Assembly (NCBI GenBank): GCA_001512485.1 | Contig: LFRV01000002.1 | Location: 1-64,000, forward strand | Reading direction: 5' to 3' | DNA: 64,000 bases | Source of the DNA: Clostridiales bacterium DTU069 | GTDB lineage: Bacteria; Bacillota; Clostridia; DSM-8532 | Shown here: positions 27,510 to 36,462 of the stretch, one piece after another | How the letters are laid out: every line of letters starts with the position of its first letter | Position numbering within the stretch: the first letter of the stretch is position 1 | Position numbers and translations under genes: made by a program | The notes under the pieces: generated by a model | The model's database searches: none | Told to the model about the DNA's origin: nothing | Seen by the model: the letters and a program-made list of their open reading frames with translations, nothing else

Positions 27510-27537
27510 TTGCAAATTAAAAAGAAGTTGATATAAT
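27510..27537 (+). promoter_or_regulatory. Promoter upstream of the homocysteine operon
   Basis: TTGCAA (27510-27515), a 16-bp spacer and TATAAT (27532-27537). It is about 180 bp upstream of the first gene, with a terminator-like hairpin in between. Confidence 0.6.
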
Positions 27538-27557
27538 AAGAATAAGATTTTTCAAGG

Positions 27558-27575
27558 AACCGCATAGCGGTTTTT
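27558..27575 (+). terminator. Terminator-like hairpin in the homocysteine operon leader
   Basis: AACCGC and GCGGTT form a 6-bp stem with an ATA loop and run into TTTTT. It lies only about 20 bp after the proposed promoter, so it could act as an attenuator, or it could end a very short RNA. Confidence 0.45.
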
Positions 27576-27719
27576 ATGCGCTTAATAAGCTCCACTTTTA
27601 TAAGTCACCCGAATAGAGGAAGTTATGTGAAAGCCGCGAATTGATTAAAGTGCAATTCAGCTTGACAGTTAAAACTGCTGGTGGTGAATACAGAGGCAAG
27701 CAAAACGGGAGAGATAGGA

Positions 27720-28874
27720 ATGGCAATAAAAACAATAGACGAAATAAATGAGAAGATAAGAGAAGGAAAAGCGGTTGTCGTAACTGCCGAAGAAATGATA
27801 GACATAGTCAGCGAGAAAGGTGCAAAAAAAGCGGCTCAAAAGGTTGATGTCGTAACGACAGGCACCTTCAGTCCAATGTGTTCTTCCGGGATGTTTATAA
27901 ACTTTGGGCATTCCACCCCGCCAATCCGTATGACAAAAGTATGGCTGAACGATGTTATGGCTTATGCGGGTATTGCTGCGGTCGACGCATATATAGGCGC
28001 TACACAGATTTCCGAAAGCCAGGGCATGGCTTACGGCGGCGCTCATGTCATTGAAGACTTTATCGCCGGCAAACACATACGCCTATACGCGGAGAGTCCC
28101 GGTACCGATTGTTATCCGAGAAAGTCGATAACCACGACTATAAATAAAGACAATGTAAACCAGGCTTACATTTTCAATCCGAGGAACTGTTACCAGAATT
28201 ACCCGGCAGCGACGAATTCTTCAGATAAGACGATATATACATATATGGGCACGCTGCTGCCGCAGTTTGGAAATGTTACGTACTGCACGTCAGGGCATTT
28301 AAGCCCTTTGCTGAATGATCCCGAATACCGCACGATTGGTATCGGAACTCGTGTTTTCATAGGCGGCGCGCAGGGATATGTCGCGTTTGAAGGAACGCAG
28401 CATGACCCAGGGCAGGAACGCATGCCGAACGGAACCCCGGTAAGTTTAGCGGGAACACTGGCTTTAATCGGGGACGCGAAAAAAATGACAACGAGATATA
28501 TAAGAGCGGCGATGTATGAGAAATACGGCATTACATTGTTTGTCGGCGTCGGCATTCCGATTCCGATACTTGATGAGGATATGGCTTTAAAAACTTCGGT
28601 ATCTGATAAGGATATTTATACTGTAATTGTCGATAAAAGCGGTAAGACAGATTTTTCCCAACGGGTTTCATATCAGGAACTCCGAAGCGGATTCGTTGAG
28701 ATTAACGGCAGGATGGTTCCCACTGCGCCTTTATCCAGCATGAAGATTGCCAGGGAAATTGCATCCGAGCTAAAATCACTTATCAAACAGGGAGAGTTTT
28801 TCCTGACAGAACCCGTAGAGCTTCTTCCTAAACATGATAAACGTCTTAATAAACTGGATATAAGGGGGGATTAA
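27720..28874 (+). CDS. Homocysteine biosynthesis protein (COG1900 / DUF39)
   Basis: Sulfur-incorporating enzyme of the pathway that makes homocysteine from aspartate semialdehyde and sulfide, first shown in methanogens (MA1821 family). With ATG 27720 as start (GGGAGAG upstream) the two conserved cysteines fall at Cys54 (SPMCSSG) and Cys131 (GTDCYP). I recall these as the positions of the persulfide-related cysteines in MA1821, which supports this start over GTG 27681. The next gene starts 1 bp after its stop. With the NIL-ferredoxin and UPF0280 proteins it forms the known functional trio. Confidence 0.9.
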   Translation: MAIKTIDEINEKIREGKAVVVTAEEMIDIVSEKGAKKAAQKVDVVTTGTFSPMCSSGMFINFGHSTPPIRMTKVWLNDVMAYAGIAAVDAYIGATQISESQGMAYGGAHVIEDFIAGKHIRLYAESPGTDCYPRKSITTTINKDNVNQAYIFNPRNCYQNYPAATNSSDKTIYTYMGTLLPQFGNVTYCTSGHLSPLLNDPEYRTIGIGTRVFIGGAQGYVAFEGTQHDPGQERMPNGTPVSLAGTLALIGDAKKMTTRYIRAAMYEKYGITLFVGVGIPIPILDEDMALKTSVSDKDIYTVIVDKSGKTDFSQRVSYQELRSGFVEINGRMVPTAPLSSMKIAREIASELKSLIKQGEFFLTEPVELLPKHDKRLNKLDIRGD

Positions 28875-28875
28875 C

Positions 28876-29298
28876 ATGAAAACAATTAAGGTAAGCCTTA
28901 CTTTTCCTCCCGCAAAAGTGACATTTCCCCTGATGACAATGCTGGTTCGGCATTTTGAGCTGGAAGTGAATATACTTCATGCGGATATCAAGTTAAACAG
29001 AACCGGTAAGCTTATAGTAGATATGACCGGAAAGAAGGAGAATATCGACAATGCCCTTGAATTTATCAAGGAACAGGGTATTGTATATCATATTTTCAAT
29101 GGGATGCTTACATGGCAAGAGGATAAATGCGTCCACTGCGGAGCCTGCACTTCCGTATGCCCGTCCAGGGCGCTCACTATAAAAGCCCCTGATTATATTC
29201 TTAATTTTGACAAGGAGAAATGTCTTGTATGCGGATTGTGCGTAAAGGCTTGTCCGCTTGGAATTATGCGTCTTGCACAACCGGACAGTGACGAATAA
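28876..29298 (+). CDS. NIL-domain ferredoxin (homocysteine biosynthesis partner)
   Basis: An N-terminal NIL domain (about residues 1-75) is followed by a two-cluster ferredoxin domain with CVHCGACTSVCP and CLVCGLCVKACP, each expected to hold a [4Fe-4S] cluster. This is the MA1822-type partner, thought to supply electrons or sulfur to the COG1900 protein. GGGGG precedes the ATG. It is translationally adjacent to the upstream gene. Confidence 0.92.
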   Translation: MKTIKVSLTFPPAKVTFPLMTMLVRHFELEVNILHADIKLNRTGKLIVDMTGKKENIDNALEFIKEQGIVYHIFNGMLTWQEDKCVHCGACTSVCPSRALTIKAPDYILNFDKEKCLVCGLCVKACPLGIMRLAQPDSDE

Positions 29299-29342
29299 TT
29301 GTTTTCCTGCTACAGGAAGACGGTATAAAGCGGGTTTGGAAT

Positions 29343-30074
29343 ATGAAGCCGAGAGAAAATGTGAAGCATTACAGAAAAATTTTTAAAGGGGATGGTCTGG
29401 TTTACTTTAATTGCAAAGTAAAGCAATCCGATTTATATATAGGAGCCGAATACGATTTAAAAGAACAGGCTGAAGAAAGCATTAGAAAATACCGGCAGCA
29501 GGTGGAGGAGTATATCCGTAAGCAGCCGGTTTTTTTGCACAGTCTTGAGCCCGTGGAACCACTTCCCGGAGCCCCGGAGATTATCAGCCACATGTGCAGG
29601 GCGGCAGCGGCATGCGGAGTCGGCCCTATGGCCGCAATCGCGGGAGCTGTCAGTTATTATGTGGCAAAGGATCTCATCCGGTATACCGGCGAATTAGTCG
29701 TTGAAAACGGAGGAGATATATATATTGTCGGAAAAAGGGAACGTGTCGTGGGTATCTACGCCGGGAAATCTGCTTTAACCGGTAAGATTGGTATAAAGAT
29801 ATCCCCCGAAAATCTTCCTGTCAGTATTTGTACTTCTTCCGGGACAGTCGGTCATTCATTAAGTTTTGGATCGGCCGATGCCGCAGTTATTCTTTCAAAG
29901 GACGCCTGTCTTGCGGATGCCGCCGCAACAGCGGCGGGTAACATGGTTAGCAGCCGCGATGATATAGAGAGAACTATAAATAAGATGAAAATGATCCCTG
30001 GCATTTCAGGAATTCTTATAGTTATCGGCGAGGACGTCGGTGTTTGGGGGAATATTGTACTGGTAAGGCTTTAA
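29343..30074 (+). CDS. UPF0280 family protein (COG2122, ApbE-like fold)
   Basis: Matches the UPF0280 family. GPMAAIAGAVSYYVA, ELVVENGGDIYI and TSSGTVGHSLSFGSADAAVIL are its characteristic segments. The family (MA1715 in Methanosarcina) has been genetically linked to homocysteine formation and co-occurs with COG1900 and NIL-ferredoxin. Its chemistry is not settled. It is the third gene of the operon, 44 bp after the ferredoxin and 16 bp before the kinase gene. Confidence 0.9.
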   Translation: MKPRENVKHYRKIFKGDGLVYFNCKVKQSDLYIGAEYDLKEQAEESIRKYRQQVEEYIRKQPVFLHSLEPVEPLPGAPEIISHMCRAAAACGVGPMAAIAGAVSYYVAKDLIRYTGELVVENGGDIYIVGKRERVVGIYAGKSALTGKIGIKISPENLPVSICTSSGTVGHSLSFGSADAAVILSKDACLADAAATAAGNMVSSRDDIERTINKMKMIPGISGILIVIGEDVGVWGNIVLVRL

Positions 30075-30090
30075 CTGGAGGAGGTTAATA

Positions 30091-31845
30091 TTGTTGAGCC
30101 AAGCGGGCATAATGGTTCAGGTTTTTTGCGTAGTCCTGGCAACGGCAATACTGGTTTATCTATACGCCAACGGCAGAAGGTCAAGGGCAACTTACAGCTA
30201 CATGGTGTGTATTGGTTTATTATTCTTTTGGCACCTGGCCGAAATCCTGCTATTAATGGCCAAAGATGATACCCAGGTAATATTGGCTATAAAGATTAAA
30301 TTCCTGCCGGTTGTTTATATAGGCGTATCATGGCTGTATTTTTGTTTAAGCAGTACGCATTCAAAGCTCGTTACAAATAAATTATTTATAGCACTCCTTT
30401 TATTTTTCCCTACGGCATGCTATTTCTTTCTGCTTACAAATGAATCGCACAGTCTGTTTTTTACAACGTTGGATTACAAAGTTATTACCAATGGTCCAGT
30501 TTTCTGGATCCATACGGTCGAATCGTACCTGTGTATTTTTGTCGGAACCATCTATTTTTTCATATTTTATTTGAAAAGAAAAATAGGGGCAAGTTTTAGA
30601 AGAATTATGTGGCTTATCAGCGCCGTTATGCTTCCGATGGCCGCGAATTTGCTGATGATTTCCGGGGTAGTGCCGAATTACGGGCTTGATATTACGCCGC
30701 ACGTATTATTGCTGACCCTTATTTTGTTCGGACTTGAAGTCTATAACAAGGGTTTTTTAAATTTAATACCGGTTGCAGCGAGGCATTTTGTCGGAAATAT
30801 GTCTGACGGGATAATAATTGTTGATGACGAAAATCTTGTTGTAGGTGTAAACGATTCGGCAAATAAGTTTTTTCCCGGGTTGTCGCTGAAAATATACGAT
30901 CCGGTCCGGAGGCTTTCAGCTTACATAAGACAGAATGCTCATGAAGAATGTGCAAATAAGCTGGCCGATGTGCTGGAAGGGGTAGAAATATCCAATAAAA
31001 ATAAAGGAAATATGAAAATTGCCGGCAGGAGCATATATATGGAGATCAGATGCCTGACAGGTCCGAAACAGGTGTCCGCGGGAAAAATGATTATTGTTGA
31101 AGATCGGACGGAAGAGCAGCAGCTTCTTGATGAGATCAAAAACAAAAACGCGCTGCTCGTAAAGGCAAATGAAAGACTTATGCAGTCTAATAATAAACTT
31201 ATAGAGGCAAACAAACGGCTTGAAAAATTTACGGAAACTGTTGAGGAATTGGCAATAGCGCGAGAGAGAAACCGCGTGGGCAGGGAAGTGCATGATACGG
31301 TAGGCCATACGCTTACTTTGTTAATTGCGCTCAGTGAGAACGCAAAAGCAAACCTGGAATCCGACCCCGGCAAAGCCGAGGAAATCCTGGATCAATGCAT
31401 AGACTTGTCACGAAAAGCCCTCAATGATATCAGAATGAGTTTGCAGGGGACATACGAGGAAAACTTTAAAAGAGCAAACCTTAAAGAATGGATGAACTAT
31501 CTTGTAAAAACAAATTCGGCCTCGGGGGTAAATGTTGAGTTTTTATTACATGAAGGTATTCCGTCCCTTGACGCCTCAAGAGTAATGGTTATATACAGGA
31601 TATGCCAGGAATCCATAACTAACGCAATACGCCATGGTCAGGCAAAGAATGTTAACATAATAATAAAAAATCAAAAAAATGCTTTAAGATTATACATATT
31701 TAATGATGGAAAAGGGTGCGCTGAAATAAAAAAAGGTTACGGGCTGACAGGCATGGAGGAAAGAGTGAATAAACTCGGGGGAACTATTTCATTTGGTTCC
31801 GATGGGGAAAAAGGTTTTAATATAATCGCCGAAATACCCGTTTAG
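30091..31845 (+). CDS. Sensor histidine kinase, 7TM N-terminal and HisKA_3 type
   Basis: The N-terminal 220 residues contain about seven hydrophobic helices, like the histidine-kinase 7TM sensor region. A degenerate PAS-like segment follows (about 235-350), then a coiled coil (350-390). The phosphoacceptor is the His in REVHDTVGHTLT. The ATPase lobe has ITNAIRHG and GYGLTGMEERV. GGAGGAGG precedes TTG 30091. It is paired with the response regulator 61 bp downstream. Because it directly follows UPF0280 it may control or be co-expressed with sulfur metabolism, but the signal is unknown. Confidence 0.88.
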   Translation: MLSQAGIMVQVFCVVLATAILVYLYANGRRSRATYSYMVCIGLLFFWHLAEILLLMAKDDTQVILAIKIKFLPVVYIGVSWLYFCLSSTHSKLVTNKLFIALLLFFPTACYFFLLTNESHSLFFTTLDYKVITNGPVFWIHTVESYLCIFVGTIYFFIFYLKRKIGASFRRIMWLISAVMLPMAANLLMISGVVPNYGLDITPHVLLLTLILFGLEVYNKGFLNLIPVAARHFVGNMSDGIIIVDDENLVVGVNDSANKFFPGLSLKIYDPVRRLSAYIRQNAHEECANKLADVLEGVEISNKNKGNMKIAGRSIYMEIRCLTGPKQVSAGKMIIVEDRTEEQQLLDEIKNKNALLVKANERLMQSNNKLIEANKRLEKFTETVEELAIARERNRVGREVHDTVGHTLTLLIALSENAKANLESDPGKAEEILDQCIDLSRKALNDIRMSLQGTYEENFKRANLKEWMNYLVKTNSASGVNVEFLLHEGIPSLDASRVMVIYRICQESITNAIRHGQAKNVNIIIKNQKNALRLYIFNDGKGCAEIKKGYGLTGMEERVNKLGGTISFGSDGEKGFNIIAEIPV

Positions 31846-31906
31846 CATGCTTGTTCGGCTATGGTTTTTTATTGACGCAGCAGGGTTATGAAAGGAGTTT
31901 ATTCAT

Positions 31907-32551
31907 TTGAAAAATGATGTGATTCGTGTAATTATAGTCGACGACAGCCTCATTTTCAGGGAAACAATAGCCAGTCTTCTTTCACAGGACCCTGAGATTC
32001 TTATTGTTGCGAACGCTTCTAACGGAAAAGAGGCTTATGGCAAATGCAAAGAATATAATCCTGATATAGTGTTAATGGATGTACGTATGCCTGAATGTGA
32101 CGGCATTGAAGGGACTAAGCTGATAAAAAGCAGTTTCCCGGAAATAAAGGTAATAATGTTCACGACTTTTGAAGACAAGGATTATATTACCGAAGCTATA
32201 AGGTATGGCGCAGAAGGCTACATATTTAAAGATTCGGGCCAGGATCATATCCGTACAGTTATAAAAAGCGTAAAGAAAGGTTATCCGGTTTTCCATCAAA
32301 AAGTTTTGAATACCGTGGTTCAGTCAATTCCTGAAATAATTTCCGAAAAGGTGAATATTGATTTAACCTCTACGGAAAAGAAGATATTATCCTATATTGT
32401 AGAAGGGAAAAGCAATAAGGAGATTAGCATTCTCCTTATGCTGAGCGAAGGGAGAATACGCAATATAATAAGCAATCTTTTTGATAAAACCGGTACGTGC
32501 GATCGCACCCAATTGGCCGTTTTTGCCGTCAGAAACGATCTTGTGGATTAA
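31907..32551 (+). CDS. NarL/LuxR-family response regulator
   Basis: Receiver domain (about residues 1-125) with acidic pocket DD, phosphoacceptor Asp in DIVLMDVRMPE and the switch Lys in YIFKDS. The C-terminal LuxR-type helix-turn-helix has TSTEKKILSYIVEGKSNKEISILL. AAAGGAG precedes TTG 31907. It is the cognate partner of the upstream HisKA_3 kinase. Target genes are not evident. Confidence 0.93.
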   Translation: MKNDVIRVIIVDDSLIFRETIASLLSQDPEILIVANASNGKEAYGKCKEYNPDIVLMDVRMPECDGIEGTKLIKSSFPEIKVIMFTTFEDKDYITEAIRYGAEGYIFKDSGQDHIRTVIKSVKKGYPVFHQKVLNTVVQSIPEIISEKVNIDLTSTEKKILSYIVEGKSNKEISILLMLSEGRIRNIISNLFDKTGTCDRTQLAVFAVRNDLVD

Positions 32552-32611
32552 TAAAAAACGCGCCGCATAACCTGGTTTCGGCACATTGCTTGCGAAAGAG
32601 CCCGTTTTATT

Positions 32612-32664
32612 TAAAAAAGAAAAAAGGTCAAACTGTGGGGGGCAAAAATAAGTACAGTTTAACC
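32612..32664 (-). terminator. Terminator of the minus-strand gene at 32.8-34.2 kb
   Basis: On the minus strand, GGTTAAACTGT and ACAGTTTGACC form an 11-bp stem with one mismatch, and are followed by TTTTTTCTTTTTT. It lies about 100 bp beyond the stop. It could also weakly end the response-regulator transcript on the plus strand. Confidence 0.75.
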
Positions 32665-32766
32665 TGTTTCTAGAAAGAGTAATTATATATTATTATATAT
32701 TTAAATAAATAAAAAGTACCCGTTTGTCACTTTATTGTAAACTTATATTGAAATTCGAGTTGACAA

Positions 32767-34155
32767 TTAAGATCCGGTACGATACCTGTTTATCAAGTTC
32801 TGGTGCTGCAAACTTCTTTTTTTATAGTTAATTATTGCCGGAATAATTTCGGATTTCTTAAGATACCTGTTTCGGATGGTCAAGTGGTTTTCCAGGTTGT
32901 TTTCACGAACAATCTTCATTATCGTTTTGTGATCGACGTGATGCGTGTCCATTACCTCCTGTATGGTTATGTAATTGTCAATAGGTCTCGGAATTAACGG
33001 ATCACCCCCAAACTCCCTTTTGCATATGAGTGAAACGGAAGTCGGGTTGCTGTTCAGTTTTTTGGCAATTTCCACATATGTATATCTTTTTTTTCTCAAT
33101 TCCCATATTTCTTTGGGATCCAAAACGGCATGATCCTCCCTCGCTGTTTTATATATAAATCCGAATTGCTCGATAAGGTTCCGGATAGTCGTATTCCTTT
33201 TTTTCGCGTATCTTTTCAAAAAGGAGTACACACTGTGGTTAGCGTGAAGGTTATAAATGAATTTGCCTGTTGATGCCTGTTTAAGGCGATTGAGTATTAA
33301 AGCGTTTTCAAACTGCTCCTCCTGTTTTTTTATCTCGTTATTCAGCGATTTTATGTTCCGGTTATTGTTTATTGTTTTATAAAAGTAAAACTCTTTTGCT
33401 TTAAGGGGGTCTCCGTCAAAAACCGATATCAGCATGCTGATAAGCCCAAGCCGTTTGAAATCCGAGCGGTTAAGCAATAGAATCTTATCACGAGTCAGCC
33501 GGTTTTCATCAAAGGTTTTGTCCATTAGCCTGTATGCATTATCAAGGGCTTCTTTTTTTGAGTTTGTTTTCCATTTTGTCTTGTATCGAAAATCGGAAGG
33601 ATGGAATCGTCCGGGATATACAAAATTGAAAAGACTGTAAACAGACCAGTTAAAACGGGACAATACATTATAAATATTATATTTCAGAAGCCGTTTTTTC
33701 CAGTCGTATTTTGGAATCAAGTCAACACGGCGAATACCTTCTTTAAGGATCATATACTGGACAGCTTCAATTACATACTCGTCATTATCCCAAATTCCAT
33801 GACTGCTCCACATCCATTCCGTCAGCCGACGTTTTTTGAATTCTTCGGGATATGCGTTTTTTAATACATGTAGTATATCGTTTTCAAAAACAGTCTGGAT
33901 CATACCCGACAGATGGTTCTTTACGAGCATGTTTTTTATCTGTTTCAGATTGTAAGACGGAAGATCCGTGCAGGAAATGTTTTCGAGCACCTCAAAACAG
34001 TACCTTGTAATAATTTGGGAATTAGGACGTATATCCTCCATGTTTTTTTCATTTTGCCAAAAGTTCCTTTTAAAAGACCGGCCTGTATCAATTACATCTT
34101 TGTATTCCGCCAAAGCTTTCAATTGCTCTCGGCTTAAGTCAAAGAGCTTTTTCAT
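32767..34155 (-). CDS. Unrecognised protein with tandem repeats and two helix-turn-helix regions
   Basis: I do not firmly recognise this protein. Two related segments of about 70 residues contain LSGMIQTVFENDILHVLKNAYPEEF and VLSRFNWSVYSLFNFVYPGRF, a pattern that resembles the uncharacterised DUF4046-type repeat. The C-terminus has two helix-turn-helix-like stretches: YTYVEIAKKLNSNPTSVSLI and ITIQEVMDTHHVDHKTIMKI. It is basic and may bind DNA. I chose ATG 34155 after AGAGG, giving 462 residues; the track adds 84 upstream residues without support. It is divergent from the next gene, with its own terminator. Confidence 0.6.
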   Translation of the reverse strand: MKKLFDLSREQLKALAEYKDVIDTGRSFKRNFWQNEKNMEDIRPNSQIITRYCFEVLENISCTDLPSYNLKQIKNMLVKNHLSGMIQTVFENDILHVLKNAYPEEFKKRRLTEWMWSSHGIWDNDEYVIEAVQYMILKEGIRRVDLIPKYDWKKRLLKYNIYNVLSRFNWSVYSLFNFVYPGRFHPSDFRYKTKWKTNSKKEALDNAYRLMDKTFDENRLTRDKILLLNRSDFKRLGLISMLISVFDGDPLKAKEFYFYKTINNNRNIKSLNNEIKKQEEQFENALILNRLKQASTGKFIYNLHANHSVYSFLKRYAKKRNTTIRNLIEQFGFIYKTAREDHAVLDPKEIWELRKKRYTYVEIAKKLNSNPTSVSLICKREFGGDPLIPRPIDNYITIQEVMDTHHVDHKTIMKIVRENNLENHLTIRNRYLKKSEIIPAIINYKKRSLQHQNLINRYRTGS

Positions 34156-34411
34156 TATGTTACCTCTGAAATTAAAAACGCAGTGTTTTTGTTCCGTTTG
34201 TTCCAACCGGAATAATATACATTCGGCATCACGGCTATTATATGGGGTTTTGGGGTATCTCCGGGATCTTGAAATACTTTGCAAACAGAACAATAGTATT
34301 ATATAATATTTTAAAAGGTTCGTGCAATATTTGATGTGTCTTTTATTCCCGGAATCCCGGTCGCATAATCGAAAGATTGTTACTGTAATGCATGGGGGGA
34401 GTATCATAAAA

Positions 34412-35119
34412 ATGGCGGTGGTGTACTTTTATGTCCCTATAGATAAGTTGGAAGATATAATAGACTGCGGTCTTAAGCTCTCGGAATGGAAGGAAAGCTA
34501 TCAGAGTACACCGTGGAACAGGGTTGAAAAGCCTTGCTTTTCGGCTTTTTTGCACCCGCTTGACGACGAAAAGCATAAAGATCGCTCATACCGCTGCATA
34601 AAGCTTGATATCGAGGCGGAATACTGTGCTGTCTACGACAGCGACTTATACCGTATCAGCAATGAATTTCCGGAATTAAAAGAAAAATTTTTTAAATCGA
34701 TGGTTCCATTGAACGGTTATATTTTCGGTTCAATTAGAAGGCCGCAGTGTTTTGTATTTACAACCGTTCTTTCGGAACAGATCAGCTTGCTCGGAAAGAG
34801 TATGGATGAACCAATTTTATATGAGAACTCGGAAATTCTTTATGTAAATAATATACTACAGCAGCTAAATGACCGGTATACTGAATTTAACAGTGTTCTT
34901 TTATACAGCTTTTTAGCCGCCCAGGAGCAAAATGGCGTTTACAGATGCTATAGAAGCACAAATGACAATATTGCCGTTTTTTTCGATGAAGGCTCAAACG
35001 AGTATATTTCCGTACCAATCCCCGATTATCGCAAGTATAACGAAATTAAAGAGGTGCTCCGCCTCCATGGGCGCCAGGTACCGGGAACGGACGGCGGAGA
35101 AAAACTCCCGCAGAAATAA
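34412..35119 (+). CDS. Unrecognised 235-residue protein
   Basis: I do not recognise the family. The N-terminus AVVYFYVPIDKLEDIIDCGLKLSEW and the following CFSAFLHPLDD suggest a compact alpha/beta fold. There is no signal peptide or membrane helix. I chose ATG 34412, with GGGGGGA upstream, since the track's earlier start has no ribosome binding site. It lies 28 bp upstream of birA on the same strand, so it may be co-transcribed with it. It is divergent from the repeat/HTH protein. Confidence 0.6.
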   Translation: MAVVYFYVPIDKLEDIIDCGLKLSEWKESYQSTPWNRVEKPCFSAFLHPLDDEKHKDRSYRCIKLDIEAEYCAVYDSDLYRISNEFPELKEKFFKSMVPLNGYIFGSIRRPQCFVFTTVLSEQISLLGKSMDEPILYENSEILYVNNILQQLNDRYTEFNSVLLYSFLAAQEQNGVYRCYRSTNDNIAVFFDEGSNEYISVPIPDYRKYNEIKEVLRLHGRQVPGTDGGEKLPQK

Positions 35120-35147
35120 TAAATATTACGGAAAAGCAGGATGATAT

Positions 35148-36131
35148 ATGAAAACAAAGGAAGCTCTGCTGAAAATACTTGCAGACAATAAGGGCAGATT
35201 CATATCCGGCGAAACCCTGAGCGAAAAGCTGAAAATATCGCGTTCAGCAGTATGGAAGCATATAGAGGGGCTGAGAAAAGAAGGGTATATGATTAATGCG
35301 GTAACAAGACGCGGGTATAAGATGGGGGTTCACCAGGATGTCTATAACCGGCATGCGATAGCCAGCCAGCTTAATACCACTGTTTTTGGGCGCAATTTGA
35401 TATTTTACGATGAAATAGATTCCACGAATAATGAGTTGAAACGGCTTGCGGCAAACGGGGCAGCCGAAGGTACCGTTGTTGTGGCGGAAGCCCAATCATG
35501 CGGAAGAGGCAGAAGAGGGAGAGCATGGAATTCAAAACCGGGGCTGGGTATATATATGTCTGTACTTTTGAAGCCTGATATTGCTCCGGAATATGTTCAG
35601 GTTATTACATTGGCGGCTTCAAGTGCCGTATGCAGTGCAATTACGCCCTTTATCGATATTAAGCCGGGAATAAAATGGCCGAATGATATTCTTATAGAAA
35701 ACAAAAAGGTTTGCGGTATTCTTACCGAGATGTCCGCAGAGCCTGAAAAAGTCCATTCTATTATTGTCGGGATCGGCATAAATGTAAATCATCGGGAGGA
35801 TGATTTCTGCGAGGAACTTAAAAATACCGCGACATCGCTGCGCTGTTTCTCAAAAAGTGATATCTCCCGCTGCATGCTTGCGGCCAGGGTACTGGAAGAG
35901 CTTGAAAGTTTGTACCTGGATTTTGTATTGAATAAAAGCGCGGATAAGCTTCTGAATATTTGGAGGTGCTTTTCAGTTACAATAGGATATGATATTATCA
36001 TATACCGGAACGATAAAGCGATAAAGGCCAGGGCGCTGGATGTTGCGGATAACGGAAATCTTCTTGTCCAGACGCAGGACGGAAGACGGCAGTTAATATC
36101 TTCCGGGGAGATCTCGATACGGTTAACCTGA
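35148..36131 (+). CDS. birA: Bifunctional biotin-protein ligase / biotin operon repressor
   Basis: Attaches biotin to carboxylase carrier proteins and represses biotin genes. The N-terminal winged helix (about residues 1-65) has SGETLSEKLKISRSAVWKHIEGLRKEGY. The catalytic domain has the biotinyl-AMP loop GRGRRGRAWNS and KWPNDILI. A C-terminal SH3-like domain follows (about 275-327). A GCAGGATG-type site lies upstream of the ATG. It forms a run with a small basic protein and coaX. Confidence 0.96.
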   Translation: MKTKEALLKILADNKGRFISGETLSEKLKISRSAVWKHIEGLRKEGYMINAVTRRGYKMGVHQDVYNRHAIASQLNTTVFGRNLIFYDEIDSTNNELKRLAANGAAEGTVVVAEAQSCGRGRRGRAWNSKPGLGIYMSVLLKPDIAPEYVQVITLAASSAVCSAITPFIDIKPGIKWPNDILIENKKVCGILTEMSAEPEKVHSIIVGIGINVNHREDDFCEELKNTATSLRCFSKSDISRCMLAARVLEELESLYLDFVLNKSADKLLNIWRCFSVTIGYDIIIYRNDKAIKARALDVADNGNLLVQTQDGRRQLISSGEISIRLT

Positions 36132-36154
36132 GAGTGAAAAAGGAGGCAGTTTAT

Positions 36155-36421
36155 ATGTCACAAAGCGGTTATAAAAATACAAATAAGAAAAGGAACGTTA
36201 ATCAAAGAAAGGAAAGCAATGCCCGCTCGAATTACAGAAAAGGCGGCAGGGGCGATTATCATAAAAAGTCATTACGATACGGTTCCGATAGTTTGGTGGC
36301 AAGAATATCGAATCCAAAAAGGGAAGAATCAATTGATGATATTAAATTGGATATAGAAAAAATTGAAAAGGATATCCAGTTTGAAATTAAACAGATCCGA
36401 AGCATCAAGCTTGGACTGTAA
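36155..36421 (+). CDS. Small basic conserved hypothetical protein
   Basis: An 88-residue protein whose first half is rich in Lys, Arg, Asn and Gly (low complexity, probably disordered). The second half is an acidic-to-basic amphipathic helix (IDDIKLDIEKIEKDIQFEIKQIRSIKLGL). AAAGGAGG (36140-36147) fits ATG 36155; the track start at 36134 overlaps that site. It lies between birA and coaX. Its function is unknown. Confidence 0.65.
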   Translation: MSQSGYKNTNKKRNVNQRKESNARSNYRKGGRGDYHKKSLRYGSDSLVARISNPKREESIDDIKLDIEKIEKDIQFEIKQIRSIKLGL

Positions 36422-36462
36422 CGCATCGGGCGGATTATTGTATGCCGGAGGTGGGATACCGT

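Noticed and set aside
27324-27515. Minus-strand ORF across repeat copy C, with a similar product from 53521-53724 (shared NYVQN/ LLLNYCTI-like segment)
   Set aside because: The similarity is caused by the repeat DNA itself. There is no ribosome binding site, and the reading frame is broken by the insertions in other copies.
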